A stretch of 64,000 nt of DNA from DATARH01 sp050246595 (GCA_050246595.1 JBFWVT010000018.1:6823-70822), one strand, 5' to 3'; counted from the first letter of the stretch, positions 28,469-38,139 are shown. Made by a program: numbers and translations. The notes: a model not told the origin generated them from the letters alone.

Positions 28469-29559
28469 TCCGGGCAGTTCCCCAACGCCGACAGCGCGTG
28501 CGCCACGAGTTTTCTGGTCAAGGTCGGAAGGGCGTGATCCTTGAAATCGCCGGGTTTCGCCCAGATCCCGGCGATCGGTTCGGTTGTCGTCCCGACGAGC
28601 AGGCCGAGTTCGAGCCGGAAATGCGTAAAGCCGTGGCGCACGGTTCCGGGCAGCGCGCGCCACTCCGTCTCGGCCGGTGCGACCGAGGCGGCCTCCGCTG
28701 CGTCCCACGGTGTCGCGCGCCAATCGGTCGAGGGCAGCTCGATCATGCCGCCGAGCAGCCCCTGTTCCGGGCGGCGGCACAGCAGCACGGCTCCGTCCGC
28801 GCGGGTCAGCCAGAACGCCGCGCCATGACGCAGCGGCCGCTCCGGCTTTTCCGCCTGGGCCGGCAGGTCTTCGGCGATGCCGAGAGCGGCGGCGGCGCAG
28901 TCGGCGCGCCACGGGCACAGCACGCAGCGCGGGGTTCGCGGCGTACACAGCGTCGCGCCCAGATCCATCATCGCTTGCGCGAAATCGCCGGCCCGCTGCT
29001 CCGGCACCAGCAAAGCGGCGAGCGCGCGCAGCCGTGACTTGCCGCCAGGCAGCGGGGTGCGTTCGGCGAACAGCCGTGCGACGACCCGCTCGACATTTCC
29101 GTCCACCGCCGCGACCGGGCGATCAAAGGCGATCGCCGCGATCGCCGCCGCCGTGTAATCGCCGATACCGGGCAGCGCGCGCAGCAAGGCCGGGTCGTCC
29201 GGAAAGCAACCGCCATATGTCGCGACGACTTCACGCGCGCAGGCGTGCAGATTGCGGGCGCGGGCGTAATAGCCGAGTCCTTGCCAGGCATGCAGCACCT
29301 CGTCGAGCGAGGCGGCGGCCAGCGCGCCGATATCGGGAAAACGCGCCACGAATCGGTCAAAATAGGGACCGACCGTTGCAACGGTCGTCTGCTGCAGCAT
29401 GATCTCGCTGAGCCAGACGCGGTAAGGGTCGGGGCGCTGGCCGGGCACGGCGCGCCAGGGCAGCTCGCGACGATGGCGGTCGTACCAGACGAGCAGCGCC
29501 GCGGGATCGGGACGGCGAGCGAGCGGTGGCGCGTTCGATCGGGATCGGGGTGAAGGCAT
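28414..29559 (-). CDS. mutY: A/G-specific adenine glycosylase MutY
   Basis: 381 residues from ATG 29559 (MPSPRSRSNAPPLARRP). Catalytic Glu is in WLSEIMLQQTTVATV, the helix-hairpin-helix in LPGIGDYTAAAIAAIAF, and catalytic Asp in VDGNVERVVARLF. The [4Fe-4S] cysteines follow C-x6-C-x2-C-x5-C (CTPRTPRCVLCPWRADC). A NUDIX-like C-terminal domain recognises 8-oxoG. It removes adenine mispaired with 8-oxoguanine. The chosen start shares bases with the start codon of the divergent DUF721 gene (CATG at 29557-29560). No good ribosome site is visible, so a start further in is possible. Confidence 0.95.
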   Translation of the reverse strand: MPSPRSRSNAPPLARRPDPAALLVWYDRHRRELPWRAVPGQRPDPYRVWLSEIMLQQTTVATVGPYFDRFVARFPDIGALAAASLDEVLHAWQGLGYYARARNLHACAREVVATYGGCFPDDPALLRALPGIGDYTAAAIAAIAFDRPVAAVDGNVERVVARLFAERTPLPGGKSRLRALAALLVPEQRAGDFAQAMMDLGATLCTPRTPRCVLCPWRADCAAAALGIAEDLPAQAEKPERPLRHGAAFWLTRADGAVLLCRRPEQGLLGGMIELPSTDWRATPWDAAEAASVAPAETEWRALPGTVRHGFTHFRLELGLLVGTTTEPIAGIWAKPGDFKDHALPTLTRKLVAHALSALGNCPDQPASSSRVNSSGMLNIG

Positions 29560-30100
29560 GAACGATCGAGATGGGGATCGCGAGACCGCGAGGGTAGCCG
29601 CCGATGCCGGCAAGGGCGCGCGCCGGTCCGGGCTGCGCCCGATCGGCGAGGCCGCCTCGCGCATTGCGGCGCCGATCGTCGCGCGCCGCGGCGGCGGCGT
29701 GCTGGCGCGGCTCAAGGCGGAATGGAGCGCGGTTGCCGGCGTCGATCTGGCCGCGCAGACCTGGCCCGAAAAACTCGGCCGCGACGGCGCGTTGAAACTT
29801 CGCGTGGCGCCGGGGTTTGCCCTCGACCTGCAACACCGCGCGCCGCTCGTCATCGACCGCATCAACATTTTTTTCGGACGCGTCGCGGTCACGCGGCTCG
29901 TTCTCGCGCAGGGCCCCGTGCCCGTACCCGTGGCAGGCTCGGCGCCGGCCGGTCCGGTATCGTTTCCACGCGCGCCCGCGACGGGAGACGATGGCGGGGC
30001 ATTCGATTCGCGCCTTGCCGGAATCGACGATCCGGAGCTGCGCGCCGCGCTGTCCGGTCTGGGAAGACTGGTTTTGTGCGCTTCGCGGCAGATCGGCTAG
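29558..30100 (+). CDS. DUF721 (DciA-like) protein
   Basis: 180 residues. The core GGVLARLKAEWSAVAGVDLA, TWPEKLGRDG and LKLRVAPGFALDLQHRAPLV is the DUF721/DciA pattern, a KH-like domain. In other bacteria DciA helps load the replicative helicase DnaB. The C-terminal 60 residues are Pro/Ala/Gly-rich and variable. It is divergent from mutY with overlapping start codons and followed by the DsbA-like gene and smc, a common alphaproteobacterial order. A GAAGG precedes the ATG. Confidence 0.85.
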   Translation: MNDRDGDRETARVAADAGKGARRSGLRPIGEAASRIAAPIVARRGGGVLARLKAEWSAVAGVDLAAQTWPEKLGRDGALKLRVAPGFALDLQHRAPLVIDRINIFFGRVAVTRLVLAQGPVPVPVAGSAPAGPVSFPRAPATGDDGGAFDSRLAGIDDPELRAALSGLGRLVLCASRQIG

Positions 30101-30190
30101 CTCCGGCGATCCGGCTCCGCGCCCCGGTCTCGGGCGGTTGCCGGGAAGTGGGAGAACGGCTAACTCGCCCCTTCATACTGGATGATTGCA

Positions 30191-30808
30191 ATGCGGAAAA
30201 TCTGGGTTGCCTTGTTGTTTGCGACGGCGCTCGCCGCCGCGTTTCCCGCCACGGCGCAGGCTCCGCCCGACCGTGCCGCCCTGCTGCAAGTGATGCCGAA
30301 GGACCGTGTTCTCGGCCAGGCCGACGCGCCGATCACCATTATCGAATACGCCTCGCTGACATGCTCGCATTGCGCCGACTTCCATAATGACGTCGTGCCT
30401 GAACTGAAACAGAAATGGCTCGACAGCGGCAAGGCCAAGCTGGTGCTGCGGCCGTTTCCGCTCGACCAGGTGGCATTGCGGGCCGAAATGCTGGCGCGCT
30501 GTCTGCCGCCCGAGCGGTATTACCCGATGATCGAGACGCTGTTCAAAGCGCAGGAGAAATGGGCGGTGCAGCAGTGGCGTCCGGCGCTCGAACGGATCGC
30601 GCGGTTTGCCGGGGTCGGCAACACGGAATTCGAGGCCTGTCTCGCGAACAAGGCGTTGGAGGACGAGATCGTGCAAAGCCGTCTGACCGCCTCGACGCAG
30701 CTCGACATCACCGGCACCCCGACGATCTTTGTCAACGGCAGAAAGTTCGAGGGGCGGCCGACGGCGCAGGCGCTGGACGCGCTGCTGTCCGGCATGGCGA
30801 AATCCTGA
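30191..30808 (+). CDS. DsbA-family thiol:disulfide oxidoreductase, exported
   Basis: 205 residues from ATG 30191; an in-frame ATG at 30182 is an alternative. A signal peptide (MRKIWVALLFATALAAAFPA, cleaved after AQA) sends it to the periplasm. The thioredoxin fold has the redox pair Cys58-Ser-His-Cys61 in YASLTCSHCADFH and the cis-Pro in ITGTPTIFVNG. It resembles the DsbA/DsbG-like thioredoxin_4 proteins that alphaproteobacteria place next to smc. It probably forms or isomerises disulfides. It ends 25 bp before smc. Confidence 0.92.
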   Translation: MRKIWVALLFATALAAAFPATAQAPPDRAALLQVMPKDRVLGQADAPITIIEYASLTCSHCADFHNDVVPELKQKWLDSGKAKLVLRPFPLDQVALRAEMLARCLPPERYYPMIETLFKAQEKWAVQQWRPALERIARFAGVGNTEFEACLANKALEDEIVQSRLTASTQLDITGTPTIFVNGRKFEGRPTAQALDALLSGMAKS

Positions 30809-30833
30809 TCGCGCGAATTGGTTCCGGCGGGCG

Positions 30834-33800
30834 ATGCAGGTCGAGCGGCTCCGCCTTGCCGGTTTCAAATCGTTTGTCGAGCCGACCGAGCTGGTGATCG
30901 CGCCGGGGCTGACCGGTATTGTCGGGCCGAACGGTTGCGGCAAGTCCAACCTCGTCGAGGCGCTGCGCTGGGTCATGGGCGAAGCGTCGGCCAGACGACT
31001 GCGCGGCGGCGAGATGGACGACGTGATCTTTGGCGGTTCCGAACGCCGTCCGGCTCGCAACCTCGCCGACGTTTCCCTGACCGTTAACAACAGCGCGCGC
31101 GACGCACCGCTGGCGTTCAATGACAGCGCGATAATCGAGGTCGCACGGCGCATCGTGCGCGGCGGTGGCTCGACCTATCGGATCAACGGGCGCGAGGTGC
31201 GCGCCCGCGACGTGCATCTGCTGTTCGCCGATGCGGCGTCCGGGCCGCATTCCGGCGCGCTGGTCGGACAGGGGCGGATCGGTGCGCTGATCGCGGCAAC
31301 ACCGAGGGAGCGGCGCGCCCTGCTTGACCAAGCGGCCGGCACGGCCGGGCTTTATGCACGGCGTCACGAGGCCGAGTTGAAGCTGCGCGCCGCCGAGGAG
31401 AACCTGGCACGGCTGGGCGATGTGACCGCGACCCTGGCGGCGCAGATCGAGACGCTGAAGAAACAGGCGCGGCAGGCAATGCGGTATCGCCGGCTCGGCG
31501 AGCAGATCCGCGAGACCGAGGCGCGGCTGCTGCATGTCAGGTGGCGGCAGGCCGCGGCCGAAGCCGAGCATCTTGCGGCTGCGCTGCGCGACGCGGAACG
31601 CGATCTCGCGGCGGCGGGCGACGACGCGCTCGGCCGCGAGCAGGCGCGCGCCCAGGCCGAGCTGGCATTGCCGCCGCTTCGCCAGCGCCAATCTTCGGCC
31701 GCGGCCGAATTGCAGCTTCTCGGACACGCAAGCGAGGCGCTCGATCAGGAACTCGCCAGGGTGACGGCGGCGCGCGCCGATTCCGAGCGGCGCCTGGCGC
31801 AGATTGCCGGCGACCGCGACCGCGAGACCGAGCGGCATACCGATGCCGAGGCCGCCCTGACCAGGCTCGCCAAGGAGCGCAGCGCTCTCGAAAGCGCCGG
31901 GGCCGGGGCAGACGACGAACACCGGGTTGCCGCAGCATGCGCGGAGTCGGCTGCCGGCAATCTTGCCGCCGCCGAAACCCGGTTGCAGCAGGCGATCGAA
32001 GCCGCCGCTGCCGCCGAGGCGCGTCGCACCTCCCTCGAACGGCGGCGCCGCGAGCTGGTGGAACGCCGTGACCGGCTCGTGTCACGGCTTGCCGACAGCG
32101 AAAAGCAGCGCAGGCTGCTGCTCGCGGCGAGCGTATCTCCGGAAGCGGCCGAAGCGGCGAGCATGGCCGTTACGCAGGCCGCCGCTGATGCCGTGAGCGC
32201 CCGCGCCGCCGCGATGGAGACAGCCGAGCGTCTGGCTGCGGCGCAGCGATGCGAAGCCGCGGCATTCGAACGATCGCGCGACGCCGACCGCGTGCTGGCC
32301 CCGCTCGAAGCGGAAGCAAAGGCGCTGAGCCGAATTCTGGCGCCAGGCGATCGGTCTCGGGCGGAGGGACCGATGCTGCTGTCGCAGTTGCGTGTGAGCG
32401 CCGGGTTCGAGGCGGCGGTCGCGGCGCTGTTTGACGGCGAGTTGACCGCGCCGCTGGTGCCGGAGCCAGGGATCGCTCCAAGTGCGATCACGGGCGCCGG
32501 GTGGGTCGCGCTGGCGGCGTTCGACCCGGCACCGCTGCCCGACGGGGCGCGCCCGCTCGGGGAGGCAGTCGCGGCGCCGGCGGCGCTGGCGCGGTGTCTC
32601 GCGCATGCCGGCTGGGTCGAAACCGCGGCCGAGGGCTGGCGCCTGCAAGCCCGGCTTAGCCCGGGACAGAGCCTGGTGGATCGGGACGGCAGGCTGTGGC
32701 GCTGGGACGGCTTTGTGCGGATCGGCGCCGCCGCGAGCGCGGCGGCCGAGCAGTTGCGCCAGCGCAACCGGCTCGAACAGCTGCAAAGCGAAATCGCCGA
32801 GGCGAGAACGCAAGCACAGCAGGCCGGCGAGCGCGCGGCGCATTGTCGTGCCCAACGCGAGACCGCGGCTGCCGCCGAGCGCGCCGCCGCAGTACGGTTG
32901 CGGCCCGCCGAGGAGCTTCTGGCGCGGGCGCGTCACGCCGAGACCGAGCTGTCGCGTCGCGGTCTTGCCGCCGAGGCGAAGCTTACCGCCATTGTCGAGG
33001 CGATCGACAGGATCACGACCGACCTCACCGAATCAGCAACGCAGATCGCCGAGGCCGACGGCGCGCTGGCGCTGCTGCCGGACCCGGCCGCTTCCCGCGC
33101 GGCGCTCGACAAGGCGCGATCCGGGGCGAGCGCGGCGCGCCGCCGCGACGCGGAGGCGCGTGCCGCGCTCGATCGCGTCGTCCGCACCGCGGAGGGGCGC
33201 CGGCGCCGACTGATGGCGATTGCCGGCGAGGCGGAGTCCTGGCGCAAACGGCGGGAAGATGCCGCGGCGCAGCAGGCGGTGCTGGCCGAGCGGCACGTCG
33301 CGGCGGCGGCGGAAATAGAGGCTTTGACTGCTCGTCCGCCGGCGATCGCCGCGGAACGCGAGGCGCTGGCCGGGAAATCCGCCGCCGCGGCTGCCGAGCG
33401 GCGGGCGGCCGAAGCGGCGCTGACGGCGGCCGAGACGATGCTGCACCAGACGATTGAGGCGGCGCGCCGCGCCGAGGCGACAATTGCCGCCATGCGCGAA
33501 TGCCGGGCCGGTTTGCAGGCGCATGGCGAGGCCGCCGCCGATACGCTCCGCCGGCTGCGCGCCGAAATTGGCGAGCGCCTCGGTATCGGCCCCGATGAAC
33601 TCGACACGCTTGCCGGATCGAGCGGCGGGGCAGGGGATGGAGAGGGGATTGCGACCGATCTCGCCGCCCGGCTCGATCGGCTCGTCCGCGAGCGCAACGG
33701 AATGGGCGCGGTCAATCTGCTGGCGGCAACGCAGGCGGCCGAAATCGAGACCCGGCTCGACGGGTTGGAACGCGAGCGCGCCGATCTGATCGCGGCGATC

Positions 33801-34328
33801 GCGCGGCTGCGCCGCGGCATCGCGACGCTCGACCACGAGGGACGCAAGCGATTGACCGCCGCCTTCGACGCGCTGAACGAGCATTTCGGAAACTTGTTCG
33901 CGCGGTTGTTCGGCGGCGGGCGCGCCGAACTCGCCTGGGCCGGCAGCGAAGACCCGCTCGAAGCCGGGCTCGACATCCTTGCCAGCCCGCCCGGCAAGCG
34001 TCTGGCGTCGCTGTCGCTGCTGTCCGGCGGCGAGCAGGCGCTGACCGCGATCGCGCTGATCTTCGCGATGTTCCTGACGCATCCGGCGCCGATCTGCGTG
34101 CTCGATGAGGTCGATGCGCCGCTCGATGACGTCAATGTCGACGGGTTCTGCCGCCTGGTCTCCGATATCGCCGGGGCGACCGGCACGCGGTTTCTGGTGA
34201 TCACCCATCATCGCGTGACGATGGCGCATATGGACCGGCTGTTTGGCGTCACGATGGCCGAGCGCGGCGTCTCGCAACTGGTCTCGGTCGATCTGGCGCG
34301 CGCCGCCGTGCTGCGGCAAACCGCCTGA
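30834..34328 (+). CDS. smc: Chromosome segregation protein SMC
   Basis: 1164 residues from ATG 30834 (MQVERLRLAGFKSF). Walker A is GIVGPNGCGKSN (about residues 30-40). Long Ala/Arg/Glu-rich coiled coils run from about 170 to 500 and 670 to 1000, around a hinge near 510-640 (LRVSAGFEAAVAALFDGELT). The ABC signature LSLLSGGEQAL is at about 1060 and Walker B CVLDEVDAPLDD at about 1088. It organises and segregates the chromosome together with ScpAB, which are not in the window. The frame is open upstream inside the DsbA gene, but without similarity. Confidence 0.97.
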   Translation: MQVERLRLAGFKSFVEPTELVIAPGLTGIVGPNGCGKSNLVEALRWVMGEASARRLRGGEMDDVIFGGSERRPARNLADVSLTVNNSARDAPLAFNDSAIIEVARRIVRGGGSTYRINGREVRARDVHLLFADAASGPHSGALVGQGRIGALIAATPRERRALLDQAAGTAGLYARRHEAELKLRAAEENLARLGDVTATLAAQIETLKKQARQAMRYRRLGEQIRETEARLLHVRWRQAAAEAEHLAAALRDAERDLAAAGDDALGREQARAQAELALPPLRQRQSSAAAELQLLGHASEALDQELARVTAARADSERRLAQIAGDRDRETERHTDAEAALTRLAKERSALESAGAGADDEHRVAAACAESAAGNLAAAETRLQQAIEAAAAAEARRTSLERRRRELVERRDRLVSRLADSEKQRRLLLAASVSPEAAEAASMAVTQAAADAVSARAAAMETAERLAAAQRCEAAAFERSRDADRVLAPLEAEAKALSRILAPGDRSRAEGPMLLSQLRVSAGFEAAVAALFDGELTAPLVPEPGIAPSAITGAGWVALAAFDPAPLPDGARPLGEAVAAPAALARCLAHAGWVETAAEGWRLQARLSPGQSLVDRDGRLWRWDGFVRIGAAASAAAEQLRQRNRLEQLQSEIAEARTQAQQAGERAAHCRAQRETAAAAERAAAVRLRPAEELLARARHAETELSRRGLAAEAKLTAIVEAIDRITTDLTESATQIAEADGALALLPDPAASRAALDKARSGASAARRRDAEARAALDRVVRTAEGRRRRLMAIAGEAESWRKRREDAAAQQAVLAERHVAAAAEIEALTARPPAIAAEREALAGKSAAAAAERRAAEAALTAAETMLHQTIEAARRAEATIAAMRECRAGLQAHGEAAADTLRRLRAEIGERLGIGPDELDTLAGSSGGAGDGEGIATDLAARLDRLVRERNGMGAVNLLAATQAAEIETRLDGLERERADLIAAIARLRRGIATLDHEGRKRLTAAFDALNEHFGNLFARLFGGGRAELAWAGSEDPLEAGLDILASPPGKRLASLSLLSGGEQALTAIALIFAMFLTHPAPICVLDEVDAPLDDVNVDGFCRLVSDIAGATGTRFLVITHHRVTMAHMDRLFGVTMAERGVSQLVSVDLARAAVLRQTA

Positions 34329-34468
34329 TCCGGTTATCTCATTGAAATCACAGTAAAGATCGTGTCAGACGCGGAACGCCGTTCGATTGACAGGCAGGCG
34401 GCGCCTGATTATGGTGCGCCGCGTTCCGGCTGCGAGGGCCGGAATCGATCGGTGTTGCGCTCCCCCAC

Positions 34469-34855
34469 ATGAGCGAAAGAGAGCCGCCGGACCGCTTGGC
34501 CCGCCTTGGCGAGCGCCTGAACCAGGCGCGTGCGGCGGCGGACCGCGACGCAAGACCGCGAACGGGTTCTCGCGATCCCGCGATGCAGCGCGGGATGGCG
34601 CTGGGGCTGCGCATCGGTCTCGAACTGGTGGTCGCGGTCCTGGTCGCAACCTTGCTGGGCTGGGGCATCGATCGCTGGCTGGGAACGGCCCCTTGGGTGG
34701 CGATCGCGATGTTCTTTCTCGGCGTCGCGGCCGGGATGGTGAACGTCTACCGGGCCGTTGCCAGGATACAGGCGCCGGTCGGAATGCGGCGTCCCGACGA
34801 GATCCAGGCGCGCGAGCGGCCGGGTCGGGACAAATGGGACGAGGACGAGGACTAG
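34469..34855 (+). CDS. atpI: AtpI/AtpZ-like F0 assembly protein
   Basis: 128 residues with a charged N-terminus and two membrane segments (about residues 48-68 and 74-94, GLELVVAVLVATLLGWG and WVAIAMFFLGVAAGM). The tail is Arg/Asp-rich. This is the F0F1-ATPase subunit/AtpZ family, thought to assist c-ring assembly or Mg uptake. It opens the F0 operon and ends 7 bp before atpB. Confidence 0.9.
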   Translation: MSEREPPDRLARLGERLNQARAAADRDARPRTGSRDPAMQRGMALGLRIGLELVVAVLVATLLGWGIDRWLGTAPWVAIAMFFLGVAAGMVNVYRAVARIQAPVGMRRPDEIQARERPGRDKWDEDED

Positions 34856-34862
34856 CGTCGCG

Positions 34863-35588
34863 ATGGATATTCATCCGCTGGAGCAGTTCGAAATCCGCCG
34901 GATCATCCCGTTGGAGATCGCCGGCGTCGATATTTCGTACACGAATTCGGCGCTGATGATGACGCTCGTCGTCATCGCGATCACGGCGCTGATCGTCTTG
35001 GGGATGCGCAGTGCGGCGCTGGTGCCCGGGCGCGTGCAGTCCGTCGCCGAAATGCTCTACGAGTTCGTCGTCGACATGGTCGACACCAATGCCGGGCACG
35101 GCGCGCGGCCGTTTGTACCGTTCGTCTTTACCCTGTTCATGTTCATCCTGTTCGCGAATTTGTTCGGACTGATCCCGTGGAGCTTTACGGTGACGAGCCA
35201 TATCGTCGTCACCTTCGCGCTCGCGATCATCGTGTTCATCGGCGTGACGATCGTTGGAATCGTCAGACACGGGTTCGGCTTTCTGCGGCTGTTCGTGCCG
35301 CATGGCGTGCCCGCGGTACTGCTGGTTCTGCTCGTGCCGATCGAAATCCTGTCCTACATCATCCGGCCGTTCACGCTGTCGATCCGACTGTTCGCCAACA
35401 TGCTGGCCGGTCATACGATGCTGGCGATCTTCGCCAGTTTTGCCGCCGCGATCGGGGTTCTGGCGATCGCCCCGATCGGCATCAACATCGCGCTGTACGG
35501 GATCGAGTTCCTGGTGGCGGTGCTTCAGGCCTATGTCTTCGCGGTGCTGACCTGCCTGTACCTGCACGATGCGCTGCATCTGCACTGA
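34863..35588 (+). CDS. atpB: ATP synthase F0 subunit a
   Basis: 241 residues from ATG 34863 (MDIHPLEQFEIRRIIP). It has five to six membrane helices. The conserved helix FTLSIRLFANMLAGHTMLAI carries the essential Arg facing the c-ring, and the last helix ends VLQAYVFAVLTCLYLHDA. It forms the proton half-channels. Second gene of the atpI-B-E-F'-F operon; the F1 genes are elsewhere, as is normal in Alphaproteobacteria. Confidence 0.97.
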   Translation: MDIHPLEQFEIRRIIPLEIAGVDISYTNSALMMTLVVIAITALIVLGMRSAALVPGRVQSVAEMLYEFVVDMVDTNAGHGARPFVPFVFTLFMFILFANLFGLIPWSFTVTSHIVVTFALAIIVFIGVTIVGIVRHGFGFLRLFVPHGVPAVLLVLLVPIEILSYIIRPFTLSIRLFANMLAGHTMLAIFASFAAAIGVLAIAPIGINIALYGIEFLVAVLQAYVFAVLTCLYLHDALHLH

Positions 35589-35636
35589 GCGCGTTTTCGT
35601 CGTCGCATTTTCCCACTTCGTGAAAGGAACAGAGAA

Positions 35637-35864
35637 ATGGATCTTGCTGCCGCCAAGATGATCGGAGCCGGGCTTGCCTGCTTCGCGCTGATCGGAGCCG
35701 GTCTCGCGATCGGCAACGTGTTCTCGTCGTTGATCAATGCGGTCGCGCGCAACCCCGCCTCGCAGTCGCAGGTGCAGCCCTTCGCGTTTCTCGGCTTCGC
35801 GCTGGCCGAGGCGACCGGATTGTTCGGTCTCGCGATCGCGTTTCTGATCCTGTTCGTGTTCTAG
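35637..35864 (+). CDS. atpE: ATP synthase F0 subunit c
   Basis: 75 residues, two membrane hairpin helices. The polar loop reads NAVARNPASQSQ and the second helix GFALAEATGLFGLAIAFL carries the proton-binding Glu. AAAGGA precedes the ATG. It forms the rotating ring. It sits between atpB and the b' gene. Confidence 0.97.
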   Translation: MDLAAAKMIGAGLACFALIGAGLAIGNVFSSLINAVARNPASQSQVQPFAFLGFALAEATGLFGLAIAFLILFVF

Positions 35865-35892
35865 CGGGCGTTCCGGACGGGAGCGCACCCGT

Positions 35893-36387
35893 ATGCCGCA
35901 ACTCAATCCTGAAAGCTTCCCGTCGCAGCTGTTCTGGCTCGCCGTTACCTTCGTGGTCCTCTACGTGCTGATGGCCTGGGTCGGGATACCGCGCCTTTCC
36001 GGCGTGATCGAGGCAAGGCGGCGGCGGCGCGAGGACGATCTGGCGCGTGCCGCCGAAATGCAGGCCGAGGCGGAAGCGGCAAACCAGGAATTTCAGCGCG
36101 CCATGGCCGAGGCGCGGGCGCAGGCCCAGGCGGTGCTGAAGGAAACCTCGGACCGGCTCGCCGCCGAGGCGGCGGAGCGGCAGCGCATGCTCGCCGCCTC
36201 GCTCGCCGAACAGGTTGATGAAGCCGAGCGCCGTATCGCCGCGACAAAGCAGCAGGCGCTTGCCGAGGTGCGCGGGATCGCGGTCGATGTCGGTCGCTCG
36301 GTCGTCGAAAAGCTGACCGGCGCCGCACCAAACGAAGCCGGGGTCGCCGCGGCGGTGGACCGGGTGCTGGCGGGGCCGGTGCGATGA
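35893..36387 (+). CDS. atpF': ATP synthase F0 subunit b'
   Basis: 164 residues. One N-terminal membrane helix (FPSQLFWLAVTFVVLYVLMA) is followed by a long Ala/Glu/Arg-rich amphipathic helix, as in b-type stator subunits. Alphaproteobacteria and photosynthetic organisms have two unlike b subunits; the first gene is conventionally b'. It overlaps atpF by 4 nt (ATGA). Confidence 0.93.
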   Translation: MPQLNPESFPSQLFWLAVTFVVLYVLMAWVGIPRLSGVIEARRRRREDDLARAAEMQAEAEAANQEFQRAMAEARAQAQAVLKETSDRLAAEAAERQRMLAASLAEQVDEAERRIAATKQQALAEVRGIAVDVGRSVVEKLTGAAPNEAGVAAAVDRVLAGPVR

Positions 36388-36875
36388 GTGCATTGCTGCA
36401 AGACTACCATTTCTGGGTGCTGGTCTCGTTCCTGATCTTTGTCGCTCTGGCCTGGAAGCCGGCGGTCCGCGGGATCACCAGCACCCTCGACAACCGGGCA
36501 GTGCGAATTCGTGGCGAACTCGACGAGGCACGCCGGTTGCGCGACGAGGCCGAGCAACTGCTCGCCGAATACCGCCGGCAAGAGCGCGAGGGGGCGGCCC
36601 AAGCGCAATCGATCATCGCTCATGCCAAGGAGGAGGCCGAGCGCATCGCGGCGCAGGCGGCCAGGGACCTCGACCTGCTGCTGGCACGCCGTCAGCGTCT
36701 CGCCGAGGAGCGCATCGCTCAGGCCGAGGCCCGTGCCGCCGCCGAGGTCCGCGCCGCGGCAGTCGATACCGCGATTGCCGCGGCCCGCGAGGTCATCGCG
36801 TCGCAGGTCGATGAGCGGCGCGGCGGCGCGCTGATCGATTCGGCTATTGCCGCGTTGCCGCAGCGTTTGCGCTGA
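36384..36875 (+). CDS. atpF: ATP synthase F0 subunit b
   Basis: 163 residues. The N-terminal membrane helix FWVLVSFLIFVALAWKPA precedes a long charged coiled coil. It forms the peripheral stalk with b'. Last gene of the F0 operon, overlapping atpF' by 4 nt. The next gene starts 23 bp downstream. Confidence 0.95.
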   Translation: MSALLQDYHFWVLVSFLIFVALAWKPAVRGITSTLDNRAVRIRGELDEARRLRDEAEQLLAEYRRQEREGAAQAQSIIAHAKEEAERIAAQAARDLDLLLARRQRLAEERIAQAEARAAAEVRAAAVDTAIAAAREVIASQVDERRGGALIDSAIAALPQRLR

Positions 36876-36897
36876 ACCCCGGCACGGAATCGGGCAG

Positions 36898-38088
36898 ATG
36901 TACCGAACCCGGGACCGCCTCCGGCGGTCCGCCGCGGCGGCCGTGCGTGCGTCCGCCAAGGCGCTCCGGCGCTGCGCGATCATCGTGGCGCTGTCCGCCG
37001 CTGTCCAGCCGGCGCGCGCCCAGATCGATACGCTCCCCGGCATGCCGCCGGTCATCAATCCATACAATCTGTATAGCGAGACCGGCACGGATCGACTCAG
37101 CCCGGCAGTGACCCATGATCCGCCGCGCGTTTATGTCCCGAGTCTGGGGGCGCACCGAGTTTACGTCATCGAACCGGAGCGCCGCGCGGTTATCAACAGC
37201 TTCCCGGTCGGCAGAGAACCGCACCACATCGTTCCGTCCTGGGATCTCAAGACGCTGTGGGTCACCAGCACAGGAAGGCGCGGCACCGAGGGCAGCCTGA
37301 CGCCGATCGACCCGAAAACCGGTCTGCCGGGCCATCCGGTCCCCGTCGCCGACCCGTACAACCTCTATTTCACGCCGGACGGCAGATCGGCGATCGTCGT
37401 CGCCGAGCGGTTGAAGCGGCTCGATTTCCGCGATCCGCACACGATGCAGATGCAGTACTCGATCCCGACGCCGCAATGCGCCGGCGTCAACCACGCGGAT
37501 TTCTCGATCGACGGCAAATACGCGATCTTTACCTGCGAGTTCGACGGCGGGTTGATCAAGGTGGACATCCCGAACCGGCGAGTTACCGGTCGCATCCAGC
37601 TCTCGCGCGGCGGGATGCCGCAGGACGTGCGCGTCTCTCCGGACGGCACGGTGTTCTATGTGGCCGATATGATGGCGAACGGCGTGTTCGTCATCGATGG
37701 CGAACGCTTCGCCGAGATCGGCTTCCTCCCGACCGGGATGGGCGCGCACGGGCTTTACCCGAGCCGTGACGGCAGCAGGCTCTATGTCGCCAATCGCGGG
37801 TTCGACGGCCACCGCAGCGGGCCGGGCGGGGTATCGGTTATTGATTTCGCGACCCGCTCGGTTGTCGCCAATTGGCCGATCCCGGGCGGCGGCAGCCCCG
37901 ATATGGGCAATGTCAGCGCCGATGGCAGGACCTTGTGGCTGTCCGGCCGTTATCACGGGGTCGTCTACGCGATCGACACGGCGACGGGGGCGGCCACCCA
38001 GATCCCGGTCGGGCCGCAACCGCACGGTCTGACGGTGTGGCCGCAACCGGGCCGCTACTCGCTCGGGCACACCGGCAACATGCGCTAG
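36898..38088 (+). CDS. Exported YncE/YVTN-type beta-propeller protein
   Basis: 396 residues from ATG 36898. An Arg-rich N-terminus precedes a hydrophobic stretch (CAIIVALSAAVQPARA) with likely cleavage before QIDTLPG. Six to seven blades follow, with repeats such as RVYVPSLGAHRVYVIEPER, GREPHHIVPSWDL, GMPQDVRVSPDGTVFYVAD and GRTLWLSGRYHGVVYAID. This is the YVTN/NHL-like propeller family of periplasmic proteins, whose ligands are mostly unknown. It starts 23 bp after atpF, so it may be read from the F0 operon, although function gives no link. Confidence 0.85.
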   Translation: MYRTRDRLRRSAAAAVRASAKALRRCAIIVALSAAVQPARAQIDTLPGMPPVINPYNLYSETGTDRLSPAVTHDPPRVYVPSLGAHRVYVIEPERRAVINSFPVGREPHHIVPSWDLKTLWVTSTGRRGTEGSLTPIDPKTGLPGHPVPVADPYNLYFTPDGRSAIVVAERLKRLDFRDPHTMQMQYSIPTPQCAGVNHADFSIDGKYAIFTCEFDGGLIKVDIPNRRVTGRIQLSRGGMPQDVRVSPDGTVFYVADMMANGVFVIDGERFAEIGFLPTGMGAHGLYPSRDGSRLYVANRGFDGHRSGPGGVSVIDFATRSVVANWPIPGGGSPDMGNVSADGRTLWLSGRYHGVVYAIDTATGAATQIPVGPQPHGLTVWPQPGRYSLGHTGNMR

Positions 38089-38139
38089 CAAGCCATCGGA
38101 TCATGCAGGACAGTTGCATCCTGCCGGATGTTTCAACCG

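Noticed and set aside
31745..34319. Long Ser/Ala-rich and Gln/Arg-rich minus-strand frames
   Set aside because: They mirror the biased codons of the smc coiled coils and have no independent support.
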